A DNA stretch of 64,000 nucleotides from Serinus canaria. Taxonomy: Eukaryota > Chordata > Aves > Passeriformes > Fringillidae. Position numbers and translations under genes: made by a program. Under the pieces are notes generated by a model that worked only from the letters and a program-made list of their open reading frames with translations, did no database searches and was not told the DNA's origin. The stretch lies in NCBI RefSeq assembly GCF_022539315.1, contig NC_066327.1, forward strand, positions 12,400,495-12,464,494, given 5' to 3'. The stretch's first letter is position 1. Each line of letters starts with the position of its first letter. Of this stretch, positions 11,993-25,042 are shown piece by piece.

Positions 11993-14771
11993 CAAAAGAT
12001 TCTTCTGTGCTGCTTTAATAACTCTATCAAGGAAATTAAGCTTTGCTGGAACACTAATTGCTGCATGCCTGTGAAGTCTAATGGGTGTGGGTTTCCTTCC
12101 CTCCCTGGGAGATCCCTTTCCATGCTGAAACTGCCAGGAGATGCTGTGTGCAGGACACCACATTTGCCTTTTCCCTTTGCTGCCATCCCCAGTGCCTCTC
12201 ACTCAGTGTGCAGTTGGAGCTTTGAGGAGGAAAAGGGTTTTTTTTTTAACCCTGAAAGAGTTGAAGGCCATCACAATCCTCTTGATCAGAGCAGCACTTT
12301 CAGTTTTTGTCCCAGATGTGTGATAAATCCCTGTGGACTTAACCCTGATTCCAAATTGCCATAGAGAAAGCAAAGAGCACTTCTCAGATATACTCTAAAA
12401 TCTATCCCCCTTGATCATTGCTGATTCAAGAGTCTGATATTTCACTGTCATCTCCACTTGAGATGATTAAGTCTCTCAATCTTTAGTCTAAAGGAACTGA
12501 TATGAACTACCCTGACAGGACAAAGTCTTCCCTCTTCATCTCTCCTGCTTTTCAAAAGATGCCTGAAATGAGCTGATAAATGGGATTTCAGATGATGGAA
12601 GAGGCCAGTCAGCAAAGCCTGTCATGCCAGACTCCCTCATTTTCAAGGGTTGCAAAGATGCTGACTTCTGGCAAAGTTTTACAGACCTTGGATGACTAAG
12701 CAATCTTCATTAACTCAGATTTGACTAATTGCTCGTTTAATGAAAACAAATAGAAACAGAAGAACTCAGAGCCAGCAAGCCAAATGCTGTGAATAAGATA
12801 TGGAAGAATTGCTTGAAAGCCAGATTTGGGGCCTGTGTGCAACCCTGGTTTATTTGCTGCTGTTCACATCTTTCCTGCTACTGCATTTTTGTCACTCCTG
12901 AAGGCCATAATGTGTATCAGCCATCATTTTCCTTATGCTGTCAGCAGCTATTCCTTTGTTATCCACTGATTGCACCCTTTTTGCTTTTCTTCATTCTTTT
13001 ATTTAAACTATTTCAGTAAAAAGAAGGCAACAGAAAAAACTTAACCCCTTCTCTGAGCAACACCCTGCTGGAATTTGCAGAAAATCTGGAGGATAAAAAT
13101 CAGACAGTCAGTATAATCTAGCTGTGACCTGATTTTTTCTTCACCAGTGGTCCTCAAACACTAGCAAAATATATTCTTCACTCACCTCCCCTTTTTACCA
13201 TCCCTAATTTGCTCCTAACCTGAACTATTAGTCTAGGAGTTTCCAGGAGACCTGAATTTAGTTTTGATTTAGTCACTGATTTAACAAAAAGTATTCCTCA
13301 TCCTATAGTTTTCTTCCTGATGTGTTTCTTTGTCTTGTAAAATTTAATCAATAGGTTTAGTGGGGCTGGGGATTTGTTGCCTTTCACTGCCCACAGTTTT
13401 TATCCAGACCTCTGCTGAGGCCCTTGTTCCACCCCCAGCCTCAAGGGCTCCAGTAATACCACTCAAAAAAAAAGGGTGAGTGTGTTCATCTGGCAATTTA
13501 TTCATGCTGAATAAGTTGCCATTGTCTCACACACCAATTTGACTATCAGGAGTGCTCAGATGGTTTTGTAATGAGCTTGTTTGAAAGGTGCTTTATTTAA
13601 AGAAAGACAGTTCTTCACAGGCAAGCATCACTTGCAGTGGGAAAATAAAAAATAAACACAGCACTTAACACCATCATTATCTTATTATTCATCTTACCCT
13701 GGGCAGCAGAAGCCTCCCTGGTTTGCTCTTTGCCCTTGTGCCCTGCATGAACCAATGATTTCACTTTTCTTTACAAGTGGGGGAAGGATTTCAGCTGAGA
13801 AACTGCTGATTGTTGGTTTTACAGTATCCCACTAAGCTTAGAGAAATGCTGTGAGCTGGTGCTCAGGGAAAACCTTTTTGGTCAAATTCTGTGTCCAGTC
13901 CATGTCAGTGAGGGGCCTGGTGGAGATGGCTCCAGGTGTGTTTGGCAGCTGCCCAAGAGCCCAGCCCCCAGTTCCTGCTGGTGCTGAAATATCCAGGTGT
14001 GACCTCAGTTCCCACATCTGTAAGGGGAGAGGAGATTTTATTTCTCATGGCGATTTCCAGGCTGTGGAGGTCTCAGTGGGCGTTTTTGGCTTGTTCTGGG
14101 AGGGATGATTTGGAGGAAGGCTCTCCCATTCTGCCTCAAAATTGCTCCATGTGCAACCACCTGTGTGTGACTCCCTCCCACGGAGAACTGCCAGGGTCCT
14201 CCAGACCCCCTTGGCACCTTCTCCAGCTGCTGGGGAGCAGGATCAAGGCAGTGCTTGCCTTAATCATTATTACACATCCTAAATAATTCCAGGTCCTCTC
14301 TTGCTTAACTCTTTAAGCCTTCTGATGAGCCTCACTGATAAGAACAAGCCTATTTTTTTCTAGGCATTCCAGGAGTGTTTTGTCTACCCCTACATTTCCA
14401 AAAGTGGGGTTTTCTGGCACTTCCAAAAGTATAAGTTAAGAAGACACTCTGAGATGAACTTTGGCAGTTTGATTGCAGTGGGAATTAAGCCTCTGAATAC
14501 ATATTTAGCATCAGGAAATCAGTCCTTAAACATTAAATAACAATAGCCAAATTCTTAATTTTCATTTTAAGCTGAGAAATGGAGCTGTTGCTTTGTCAGC
14601 TCAAGACACAATTTCTTTTAAAACGTCCTTACAGGCTTGTGGGAGAAAACAGGCACAAATCACTTTATGTATTTTGGCAATTCCCTTATTTTTGGAGGCA
14701 GTTCTTATACTCTGTGAATTGCTAGTATTTTAGTTTAGTGCTAGTATATATTATTAGTAGTAGTATCGAGG
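11993..14771. other. Unique non-coding sequence
   Basis: No recognised gene. Frames of up to 148 codons (11918-12364 plus) and 116 codons (13936-14286 plus) have no domain-like content. The stretches 12365-12788 and 13020-13850 have no frame of 60 codons or more. Confidence 0.6.
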
Positions 14772-14837
14772 TTTTTATTTATTTACTTTTTTTTTTACTT
14801 TTTTGGGGGGTTTTTTTGTTGGTTTTTTTTTTTTAAA
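14772..14837 (+). repeat. T-rich low-complexity tract
   Basis: Runs of T are broken by short A and G blocks. This is simple low-complexity DNA. The Phe/Gly-rich frame starting at 14803 is a product of it. Confidence 0.8.
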
Positions 14838-15416
14838 TAATGGTGCTCTCCCTGAATCCCAGCCCTCCATGGATGTTCTTTTTCTGTCTCTGTTCTGTCA
14901 CCAGCACAGCGAAGCTGTTGCTCTGCCTTGTTTTGGAGCCCTTAATCTGCCGTGCACCTGTCTGCACACTTCTGCGTTCTGCTCCTCATAATGAAGTCCA
15001 ACAGCTGCCAAGGCAGTCGAGGGGGGAAAATGCTTCCTTTTGACACCAACATGTTGAACCATTTGTTCAAAACTGCAGCTCCTTTAATCACGTATGCTGC
15101 ATCTTAACAGAGAGCCTGGTTGAAATTATTTCTGCTGGCACAGCCCAGCCCTCAAGATGTTACCGAGTGAATCATGATGGAACCTCTCCTAGGCTCAAGA
15201 TAATTTATTAAAAGCTGAGCTCGTTTGGAGGTGAAACTTTGGCAACAAGCTCTAATTTAAATCCTGTGATGATGTTGCCAGTTTTAAGCAAAGTGTGGTG
15301 AAGGATAAAGGAAATAACTTGTAATTGTCATGGGAGGCACATCAATAGGAGCAGAGAGAAGCGACCCTTATGGACTGGAATGGGATCCCAGTGCTGTTTC
15401 TTGTGCCCATCTCCAT
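14838..15416. other. Unique sequence flanking the LTR, possibly conserved non-coding
   Basis: No gene is recognised. The segment 15060-15340 is free of simple repeat and contains several TAAT/TTAA-type cores and a CACGT core. It is a modest candidate for a conserved element, and this cannot be judged without an alignment. Confidence 0.45.
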
Positions 15417-15830
15417 TGTAAAATCAGGGCCCCCTGACTCAGGGAATGATTGGCATCTGACTCCATTGATTCAGAATGCTGAACAATTGCTTTATTATAC
15501 TAAATTAAAGATACAAACTATACTGCAAAGAATACTAAAGAAAACCCATGACTGCCTACAGACAGCCAGGACACAGCTTTTTCCAATTGGCTGAGGAAAC
15601 AAAACAATCCTCAGCTGAATCTAATTGCCAAATCACTTCAGGTAAACAATCTTCCCAACACAGTCCACAAGTGTAAAACAACAGGAGCAGCAAGTAGAGA
15701 TAAGAATTGTTTTTCTCTTCTTCTCTCTGTGCTTCTTTAGGAAAAAGCCCTGAGAGAGAGAATTACATCTCTCTGTTCAGAGAATGTGAATTCCACACAT
15801 ATCAACTGCCTTAACAAGGTGAAAATTACA
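15417..15830 (-). mobile_element. Solo LTR of an endogenous retrovirus (avian/passerine type)
   Basis: A 414-bp unit with LTR hallmarks. It begins TGTAAAATC and ends GAAAATTACA, so the outer TGTAA/TTACA form a 5-bp terminal inverted repeat. The flanking pentamers TCCAT (15412-15416) and TACAT (15831-15835) differ at one base, as an aged target-site duplication would. Read on the minus strand, it has a CCAAT box near 15583-15587, TAGTAT-type repeats, then an AATAAA signal at 15491-15496 about 75 bases before its 3' edge, ending in a U5-like segment. From memory this arrangement resembles passerine ERV-L-type LTRs, but I cannot name the family. No gag, pol or env reading frame lies beside it, so it is a solo LTR left by recombination. 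The 74-codon frame inside it is not a gene. Confidence 0.78.
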
Positions 15831-17979
15831 TACATTCATCCCAAATTCCTGCTAGAATCCTATAAATTCATCCATGGTAGAAAATTCTAGCAAAACCAGA
15901 TTTCTGAGTCACATGGTAGCAAGTGAAAATGGAGTGAGGTGAATGCAGGGCAGTTTACATTAGACAGGACAATTTATTAAGTAACAGTGGAAACAGCGTG
16001 CAATTGTGTAAAGCGGTGGTGGATTTAAGATAATATATAGTATATTTGTGTTGTATCCTGTTATTCACAGCAACAAAATGGCCCTCAGCAGGAAAGAAGA
16101 GAAAAAAATTCAATTAAATGGTTCTATGTTTTTTTTTTTTTAACCTTTACTGCAACAGTGTATTTTACCTGTTTGTAACTTCTGGAAATGGTAAACAACC
16201 TGAGCTGAAACTTTTTCATAAAGCTGAACTGCAGGAGAGAATTCATGTCCCAACTGTTGTTTGACAATTGAAAATGAAATTTTGTTAGGAAAAATGCCAA
16301 TCAACCTTCTCTGTACGGGATGCTGCTAAATTCCCCTGTGCTCATATGATAAAAGCAATGGCAGTTGAGTTTAATTGCAAAATACAAAAGTGCAAAAGGT
16401 TGCCTCAGGAAGTAAGGCTGCTGCACATAAAGAGAAGGCCAAGGAAATACTGATTTAGACAGCTCAAAATTAAAATATTTGCCACTTCCCACTTAGCCAG
16501 TTCCCAGCTGGCTTGAAGTGAGTCACATTCCTTCTGATCAAACCCTCCAAGCTAACGGTGTTACTCAGGATGTCATCTTCCCCTCCTCCAAATAAAAACA
16601 ATCAATTATTGAAAAGAGTGAGAAGTTTTACAAAAAGAAACAGTGAAATGGCAAAGTGCCAGATAGGGAAAAGGCTTGGTTTCATTTTGCTTTTTTGTTC
16701 CCATAAGACACATCAAAAGACACTCCCACCATAACACACACCCCTAATAATGGCAATAATAGCAGCAATGCATCTTATTGCATACACTACCTGTAAGCAG
16801 ATGACATTCTTGAGGCTCCTCAGTGATTTAAAAGTTCCTGCAAGATTAAAACAAGGGACAATTAAATGGAATTCGATACAGAAATAAAATCAGCGTGCCA
16901 TAAAGGAAATAATTTTGACATGAAAAAAAATCCAACACCTGTAATAATAGTGATACAAGATTCTATCAGGTTTTGTAGCTGTTTGTGGATTTGCCACCCA
17001 AATCAATGGTAATCATGCAACAAGGTGCATGTCAGCTCTCATCCTGCTTTCCACTTGAACATATAAACAAATGGAAAATTGTTCCAGGTGTGGGGATGTG
17101 GCTGTCAGAGAGATGAATGTTAATTTTAAATGTCTCATGCAATTACAACTCAGGGACTCCTTTAATTTCCACAGCCCTGGTTCTGCAGCCACTGCTGGGA
17201 GGAAAGGGGAAGGGAGGCAGCAGATTTGCACCTGATTTGTTCCAGCACTTGAAGATGAGGAGTTTCAGTCACCTTCCAGGCTGGGAACAGGGGCTGTCCA
17301 AGTCAACAACATCCCAAAGCCACTGAGATGCAAAGCAGCACCAAAACCCAGGTGGGTCCCTCCTTGTTTCTTTCTAAGAGATGCCACCACCCTGGGCCAT
17401 TGCTGATCTCAGAAAATTTAGATATGCTGTTCTGGAGGCAGGGAGTCTGGAGAATTGTTTTAAAGCCAGAGTAAAGCAGAGCAGTCACTCTTACAGCATT
17501 GAAAGGCTCTACAGTTGGTCTTACAGCATTCATGAGAAACATAAAGCTCTTGGATTTTTAGCTTACAGGCAAATTATTATCTTCCTTGTGCTGGAAGTTG
17601 ATGATAATTGCAGGCATGGTTTGGAATTATTTTTCTCTTTTTTTAAATGGGAGAAACTATTTTTTAAAGTATTTTCTCACATAGGTCATTACCCTTCCCT
17701 TTCTCTCGAGCAGACAGGTTAACTGGTCTAAGGTGACTTGTTTGCAATTAGTGCAAATACTCATCCATGGTTAATTGCACTTTTAGAACCTCACATTAGT
17801 AATTGACTATGACATCTCTTCTAGGTCTTCCTACTAATTCTCAGGCTTTCATTAAAAAAATAAAACACTCATGCTTGGCTCACAACTTGGAAAATGCTTG
17901 TAAAAGAACACTACAGGAATATCAGCTGGAGAAATCAGTATCTACACAGTACTCATTTGTAGAAATCTGAGCTCTTTTA
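15831..17979. other. Unique non-coding sequence
   Basis: No gene is recognised. A poly-T run lies near 16129-16141. A direct repeat CTTACAGCATT occurs twice near 17489 and 17519. Frames of up to 113 codons (17381-17722 plus) look like chance. Confidence 0.6.
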
Positions 17980-18060
17980 AAACTAAACAAAAAACCAAAA
18001 AAACCCCAAAAACCAAAAAACAGACCCCCCCCCACAAAAAAAAAAAAACAAAAAACAACC
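17980..18060 (+). repeat. A/C-rich low-complexity tract
   Basis: AAACC/AAAAC units, a run of nine C, then about twelve A. This is simple low-complexity DNA. On the minus strand it yields a hydrophobic Phe/Val/Leu-rich frame that mimics a membrane segment. Confidence 0.85.
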
Positions 18061-19329
18061 AGAGAACCTCTCTGGGAGCTGGCTTGATCCCTGTGGGTTG
18101 GAAATGTGTTTCCCTGGGTTCCAGCTGCTTATTTTGGTGCAGGCTCCTGCAGGGAGGAGCAGGAGATGTGCTCTGGGTGTACCCCCAGGCTGGGCTCTGG
18201 TGGATCCCTGGGCTCAGGAGCAGCAGCATTCCTCACAGCTGTGCCTGGGACTGCAGCCCCTTGCATCTGCTGGAAAATTCAACCCCACAATTCACATTCA
18301 GGAGAACTTCCCATGCAGCTCAGCAGGTTTTATCTTATTTAAAACAGGAGTAAAGGCCCAGCCTTGGGAGCACCAAAGTGGAAACTTGCTTGCATTTCTT
18401 TTTCTTTTCCTTCTCCTTTCCCTGAAAGACAATTCATTTGAATTTTTCTTGATTCCAGCCACCAAAACCAAATCCAGCAGAAAGAAGAGATACTAAGCAA
18501 AGTCCTAGAGAAAAGTTCTGGCAGATAGAGTGAAAAAAACACTAAAGCACCTGATGTTTTATCATATTTTTTATCTCCTTCTTATTAATTACTAGGAAGA
18601 GTTACAATTGTCATCACATTGTGCTCCCCAAATTCCCTCACCCAAGCATGCTATTCCATCAAAAGCCACTGAATCTCAATGTGGACTAAGTGTGATTTTT
18701 CTCCTCATCATGTAATGTCACCAAATCTTTCTGTCATTATCATACTGGTGATGAATTCATTTCACCAGGTGAGGAAAGCACATCTGAGTTTTGGGGATAT
18801 CAAAGCTTCTTCCCTTATTTCTTTTCCTCATGGATCATTTATTTCCCATGGAAATCACAACTTCTTTACTATTGCATGGCAGGAGCAGCATCCAGAGCAG
18901 CAGCCAGTGTAGCAGGTCTCCAAAAATAGACTGCTGCCTGTTCTGAGAGAGGCACAATCTGTCAGTGAGTGCAGCTGATCCTCTTGGGACACTCTGAGCT
19001 TTGGTGGGTTGGGGATGCACTGAAGTAGGTACAAACCCAGCCAAGGTTATTTTTGGTGGCAATGGCAGAAGTTTTGGTGATAATGGCAGAACAGAGCTCA
19101 GGACAGGTGAAACACCTGTGTTAACCCAGGCTTTGGGAACCATTTGAAGCCTGTCCAGGGTCTGTTTGCTCTGCTGGAGTTCTGGGTCTGCTGTAGCTCT
19201 GAGAGCTGCAGGTGCTGCGCCCATCACAGAGCAGAACAGACTTTTCTGCTCTGTGCCATGCTCCACTTTAAGTGCCTCAGCAATTCCATTTTACCATAAT
19301 GAGATGGGTACCCTGCATCTAACTGATGT
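18061..19329. other. Unique non-coding sequence
   Basis: Several overlapping frames of 60-143 codons lie on both strands (for example 18098-18496 plus and 18835-19266 minus). None carries a recognisable domain, and they overlap in conflicting frames, as chance frames do. Confidence 0.55.
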
Positions 19330-19960
19330 CAACTGATTGCAGAAAAAGCATTCAGTGGAAGTTTAATTAGCATGTAACTGATAAGTCCAATTACTCTCTA
19401 ATGATTTGGAAATTACATGAGCTACGTATTCTGTGATTGTGGCCTCACATAAAACATGAAACTTGTGGGGGAATTTTAGCTACTTAATGAACACTTAAAA
19501 AAACTTATTCTGTGTTTAATCAGATATCAATTAGTTGGAAAAGGGAAATCTTAAATTAACGTGTATTAGCAGTGTTAATTGGCAGCAGCCTTTGCACTGA
19601 GGCAAGTGCAGCCCATTTCCACCACGGTGTGTGACACAGCACAGAGTGTGCAGCCCATACAGTGCCTCTTATTGAGCCATAACTTTGTAAGAAACTCAAT
19701 TATTCCCTTGTGCTGGGGGTGGATCTGATGCATAATTAATTCTGGCTTGTTTTAGAAAATGCCTACATAATTAGCAATGCATGAAATACATTATCCCTGG
19801 CATATTTTAAAAACCTTGGTAGTTCCTCTTTGGAACTGGCCCTTGCTCTTTAATTAAGAGACAACCTATTGCAGTATGAAAGTTGTGATGTTGTCATTTT
19901 GGCAGCATTTGAAGTGATGTTCATTATGGTTGCCATGGAGCACACTTCATTTCATTTATG
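19330..19960. promoter_or_regulatory. Candidate conserved enhancer rich in TAAT/ATTA cores
   Basis: I count at least fifteen TAAT/ATTA homeodomain-type cores in about 630 bases. They include TTAATTAGCATG near 19362, CTAATGATTT near 19399, CATAATTAATTC near 19732 and CATAATTAGCAATGCATG near 19767, which also reads as a POU/octamer-like site. The stretch lacks simple repeats and has no frame of 60 codons or more; 19267-20601 is frame-poor as a whole. This composition is common in vertebrate developmental enhancers. AT-rich neutral DNA can also produce it, so the call is an inference. Confidence 0.3.
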
Positions 19961-22900
19961 ATCACATCTCCTTATTGATGGGAAGAATATCTTGGGGACA
20001 GCACCCACAATGTTACTTCAGAACTGCTGGTTTATATTTAAATATGTGCTCTGGAAATCAGAGTAATGTGTGCAGCAGGAGTATTTTTGCTGCATGCCTC
20101 TGGTGTTGAATGGTTATTTCCCAATGAATGTACAAGAATTTATCCTTCTGGTGCCAGAAATTGGGATTTTGGGAAGGTGTGGGAGCCTGGCCTTTAAAAA
20201 GAGTTAGCAGAGAAAAAAAGTTGTCTGAGAGAATTAAAGCTACAAAGGTTAGGTGCTTTCAGTGAACTGACATCTGAAGGAATATGACTCTTTTCCCATT
20301 AAGCCCTGCAGGGATCCTAGATGGATTGATCATTCAAGTTAGATGCTTAATTGCCTAAATCTAGAGGATGTTAATAATCACCAGCATCCTCAGAACTGTC
20401 CAAACAGAAGTATAAACTGGATTTAAGACAGCCTAAAATGCCTTTTCTTAAATAAGCTGGTAAAAATCACAAAAAAAAAAAAAAAACCACAGGAAAAAAA
20501 TCATGATTGTTGAACATTGTCATAGAAGTAATAAAAAAGTTTATTTCTTTTTTTTTAGCTTGAACTCTTGAAAATTATTTCATTTTGTTCTTCCTCCTAA
20601 AGTGACTAATGACTCCTACTCTTTCCAGTCCACCAAACACAATGAAAATATAAAACTCTCCAAATATTCTGCATGTATCCATGGCAGGAGGAGGGAAGGG
20701 AAGGGTTACAGACCTATGGTTTCTCTCTTTGCTCATAGCCAAAGGTTTTTTTATTCTCTAGATATATTTGGGTACCAGATGGCAGATTGATTTCCAACTT
20801 GCCAGGCAGATTAACTGAAGTGAAGATCCCAAATCCGTTTGGGGGCCTGATGATCCTGCTTAGCAGAGATGACAATGATCTCACCCCAAGTCAGGCTTTT
20901 GGTACTTGAGAAAATGAAGTGGGCTTGGAAGTCCAGGTGTGAACTCAAATTTAAAGCTTTGCTCTGAGAAAGGGATGTTTGACTCTCCTGAAACAGAGGA
21001 GACAAAACAATGACCCCCACTGAAATATTTCACTTGGTTTTCTGTGACAAAGATTTTGTTCTGGATTCCAGGAATACCAAATCTCTCCCTCTTTGCCTTC
21101 CCTCTCTGAGCTTCCCAGAGAAGAGAATTTATCTTTTTTCCTCTGCTCATGTTGACCTAAATTAATTTATGACTGAGTGATCACAGCTGTTGAATAGTGC
21201 TGGACACTTGGAAGGTGTTGGGCTGATATTGGGTGAGATCAGTCAGATATTGGAGGTGTCTAGAAAGCAAAGTAATTCCAGCTGGCTTTTTGGCTGCCTC
21301 CAGCACAGCAGAATCACTCCATGAAGTCAGCTGGGGGTGCTGGGAGTGTTCAGATGCATTTCTGTCCTGCTGGGTGGCACTGGCCTTAATGGAGCAAGGC
21401 TGTGGTCACAAAATGCTGCCTAAAGGTGGCTGTAATAACCACTTTGGCTGAAAATAATTCAGAGATGTGCACAGAACTGGCATAAAAGAGGCCACTGGGA
21501 ACATCGGGTTTACTCAGGAAGGGATCCTCTCATTGGTTTGATCTGATATTCCAGAAGAGATAACTCTGTTTTGTGGGTTTGGTTATTTTCATTTATGCGT
21601 TTTATTTCTCTGGTAGAATTTCTCAGGATGTTGAAATGGAATAGAAACAAATGGAAAAAAAAATCTTTTTTTTTCCAAAGTGGAAATAAGTATATTGTAA
21701 GTAATCTTTAGCTCAACACAGACTGACCAAAAAAAAAAACAACCAACCAACAAGTACTGAAATGGATTTTTGCTGTGGGAATATCTTATGGAATGCAGAT
21801 TTGTGTGTGTTTGTGCTCCAGCTCCAGACTCCTTGGGTCTGGTTGGACTGCAAGGAACAGGACAGGGACTGAACAGCTAAGGAGGCTTTAAAGCCTCGGT
21901 GTCCCTCCCCAAGCCTGGCCCTGGTGTGGCACTTTGGGACCTTGCTGCACTTGCAGGGTGAGCTGTGAGCTGTCAGCCCAGCCTGCAGGGCTGGCTTTTC
22001 CTGACAAAGCCCTGTCCCCTCAAGGCAAGTGACAGGGGACTGCAGAAGCCTGGGGAAAGCAGCATTTCTCCCCCTTGTCACAGAAACCAAGGCAAAGTGG
22101 TGAAAGATGTGAGTGTGGCTTTAATGAGTTGCAAACATGGCACAATGATTCAATGTGAGCCAGAAATTAGTCAGGCTGAGTAGCAAAATGACAATTTCTT
22201 TCAAAAACACCACAGAAGCATACTGTAATTTTGGATAATTACTGATCAGCTGCCACTGATTTATGCCTCTCATTTGCCATCAAAGGACCAAGTAGAATTT
22301 AGCCTGAGCACCAACTGGATGCCTTTCTTGCAGAGGATACCAAAGTGTTATGCCACTTGCACCTGGGCTTCAGGATCACAGAGGCTTCTGCCATGAGAAA
22401 TTCTGACCTAAGAGCACCAATCTCTTCTGAAAAGGAAATTTTTTCTCCAGTGGAGCATGGTTTGTCCTCTGCTAACACATTGACTCATTTTTCCCTGTTG
22501 CAAGGACAAGGAGTCAGATTAGTTCCACCCAAAACTGGCACTTTTCTGAGGAGTCTCAGCTGGCCCCCAGGTTTTGTGGGCTCCTGTCACTAAAAATAGG
22601 TGAGATGTTTTCACAGGTTGCATTGTGAACATGAATCTGTTCATTCCTGGCTGCTGTCACAGGCACTGACATTTTTAGCCAAACTTCCTGCTGCTTTTGT
22701 GACTGGTGGTTGAATCAGCCCTACCTGGTGTGTTTTGGGTGATGGGGATGAGCTGCAAGGACCAGGATGGGGCTCCTGTCCAGCTGCTGATCCGTGCTGG
22801 CTCCTGCCCTGCCTGGGCTGAGCTGCTGCTGCAGCCTCCAGCTGGAGCAGGGCTGTGGTCAGTACAGGAACGTCCATTCCCTGACCAAAATAAAACTTCT

Positions 22901-23385
22901 ACCTGGCATTGCTGTGGTCAAATGTGTCTGTCAAAGAGGATTTGAGTAATAGGTTCAGAGCCTGACTTTCTAGTGGGGTAATTCAAATCAACAGTGCTGT
23001 GTGACAAATAATAATTTCTGTCATCTGACACAACACTCTGTTGGGAAAATTCCCTGCTCTGAGGAGCATAAAATGTGAAATGAGAACAGCAAAATCCTAG
23101 TTTTCCTTTCTGCTTGCTCCCCTGACAATGACAGGAGACCAAAAGCTCCAAAGAGATGACAGTGTGAGCTTTGGCACACCACCTGTACTTCCAGGTGCCA
23201 CTGGGCTGTGTGTCTGTGTGTGTACAGGCTCTGTGTGGGCCACTATGTGTGAACAAAGTGCTTGCATGCTCTTTTTCTCCTTTCTGGCTGAGATAGTGGA
23301 GCTTTGAATTGATTCTTATGAGGGCAGAATTTAAATAAAGTGGAAAAGGCAGCAAGTCCACAGTGCAGGCTATTGATTTATAGTT
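19961..23385. other. Unique non-coding sequence
   Basis: No recognised gene. It contains poly-A at about 20470-20486, a poly-T run near 20548-20558 and an A-rich AACC-type run at about 21729-21750. Frames such as 21713-22090 minus (125 codons) show no family motif. Confidence 0.6.
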
Positions 23386-23660
23386 TCCCTTTTGAGCAGA
23401 AAGTGGTAGGTTATAGGGCAGAGAAGTGCTAAGAGAGAAGGCAAAAGGATAGAGAAGGGTTAGGGACAAAGGAGGTTGAAAAGAGCAGATATAGAAAAGG
23501 GAGAGACACTACAGACAATGGGGCTTGCAGGAAAAAGGCACCTCCAAGAATGTTTGGGAAATTGTGCAGGGTAACAAAAACAAGGGAATCATCAATTAGG
23601 CAGAGGCAAGGCAAGGCACACAAGAAATGGAGAAGAAGGAGAAGAAACTAAAAAAATAGA
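23386..23660 (+). repeat. Purine-rich low-complexity region
   Basis: Mostly A and G on the plus strand with short GAGAAGG-type units and a GGCAAGGCAAGGCA run near 23602-23618. It is not an ordered tandem array. The 183-codon minus-strand frame (22918-23469) partly reflects this bias, being Leu/Ser/Pro-rich. Confidence 0.55.
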
Positions 23661-25009
23661 GGTGGATAGCAGGAGCTGAACCACTTCTCAGTGGTGAAAT
23701 GTAATCCTTCTCTGCTTGCCTGGGCTGTTCTCCATGGAGGGCTGGGGTTCTTCAGCACCACTGGTGGAGGCTGCACTTATTTAGCAGCACTTGGGTGCTC
23801 TGGATTGCTCAGCTGGAGCAGCCATGGATCCTGCCAGTTTTCCTGCTGAATATTCCTAATAAGTCTTTTCCACAGCCTGGAAAGTTAAAACTGTAAAGGC
23901 AATTAAAAAAACAAGCTTGTTACAGTATAAACTAAGTGGACTAATTAATAAGGGCTGAAAGGTAAAAACAAGAGCTTAATGTATGTATTTAGACCTTGAG
24001 TCCAGGGTCTCATCTTTGGAAACACAGCACTTGTGGGATTCTTTTGGCCACAAGAGAGTGGAGGGCCAGAGTTAAGGCAGATGAACTTTCTCTCCAGGCG
24101 GATGGGAAGTTGGGGAGGCAGGCAATGATTCATCATTCCGAATTCCCAGAATAGATCTGCTAAATTTACAAATTCCATGTTACTTCTGATTCTCTTCTCC
24201 AGCCTTGACTGGCAGCAGCTGTTCCCTTTGTTTAGCTTTACTCCCTGGCTTTGTGATTTTCCCATCAGAATGTACCTGTTTGTGTGCTGAGAGATCCTGA
24301 ACTGGTTTGGGAGACGACAACAGGAAGGGGAATCAATCTTGGCGTAGGGAAGGAAAGGAAAAGAATGTTTCTTTTTTTTCTTTTTCCATTTTCCACTGCC
24401 CATTTTTTGTAATTATTCTAGCAAAGATTGTTTGTAGGTATAATTCTGGAAAGAACAAAGTTTTGATGAATTGAGGATATTTGGACAAAGCAAACTTGCA
24501 TCTCTTTGAGAAGCTTCTTTGAGACATCTTTGCTCTTTTGCAAACACAAAGCTACAGAGTTCTGTGACCTTGTTGGTCAATCAAGCAAAGCAAATTGAAT
24601 TTGAAGTAATTAATACTTGCCACAATGTGCTTAGGAATATGATAACAACCAAGAACTATTTGCAACAAATTAGTTCAATTAATTAAACAGACAAAGATTA
24701 AGGAATTGAGATAATTTTTTCCTTTTGTCCAGGTCTAATAATAAATGTCAGTGACAGGTTTCTTTTAGCTGTTGCTGGTACCTTCATTAATAAGTTTTGA
24801 CTCTTCAAGTAAGCAAAAAAAAAAATCCATAAAATGTAGCATTATCACAGGATTTTTATTCTGGTTTGATTTGGAATTTTGAGAGCAATCTCCTGTCTTG
24901 AACTTCTATGTTTTACAAATGATGAGAATTAACTGGTGTCAGGTTATTGGAGATCTAGCAGCCAGAGAGATGAGAAGAACTGAGGTTGCCCAGCTTCTAG
25001 AGCTACATT
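23661..25009. other. Unique non-coding sequence
   Basis: No recognised gene. A 152-codon minus-strand frame at 23945-24403 has no domain-like content. The block 24540-24740 is repeat-poor with several TTAATTAA-like cores and is a weak candidate conserved element. Confidence 0.55.
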
Positions 25010-25042
25010 TGTTCCCCTACAGCTTAAACCTGTAGGGGAACA
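25010..25042. repeat. Perfect inverted repeat, 13-bp arms and 7-base loop
   Basis: The left arm 25010-25022 (TGTTCCCCTACAG) is the reverse complement of 25030-25042, around the loop CTTAAAC. The stem is GC-rich in its middle. It is not followed by a T-run and lies in no recognised gene. It is a fold-back of unknown origin. Confidence 0.88.

Noticed and set aside
15370..15594. 74-codon plus-strand frame
   Set aside because: Lies inside the LTR, antisense to it. Not a gene.
17942..18229. Minus-strand frame with an apparent hydrophobic membrane segment
   Set aside because: The hydrophobic run is the translation of the A/C-rich low-complexity tract at 17980-18060.
22918..23469. 183-codon minus-strand frame
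   Set aside because: Leu/Ser/Pro-rich translation reflects antisense of a purine-rich tract. No domain.
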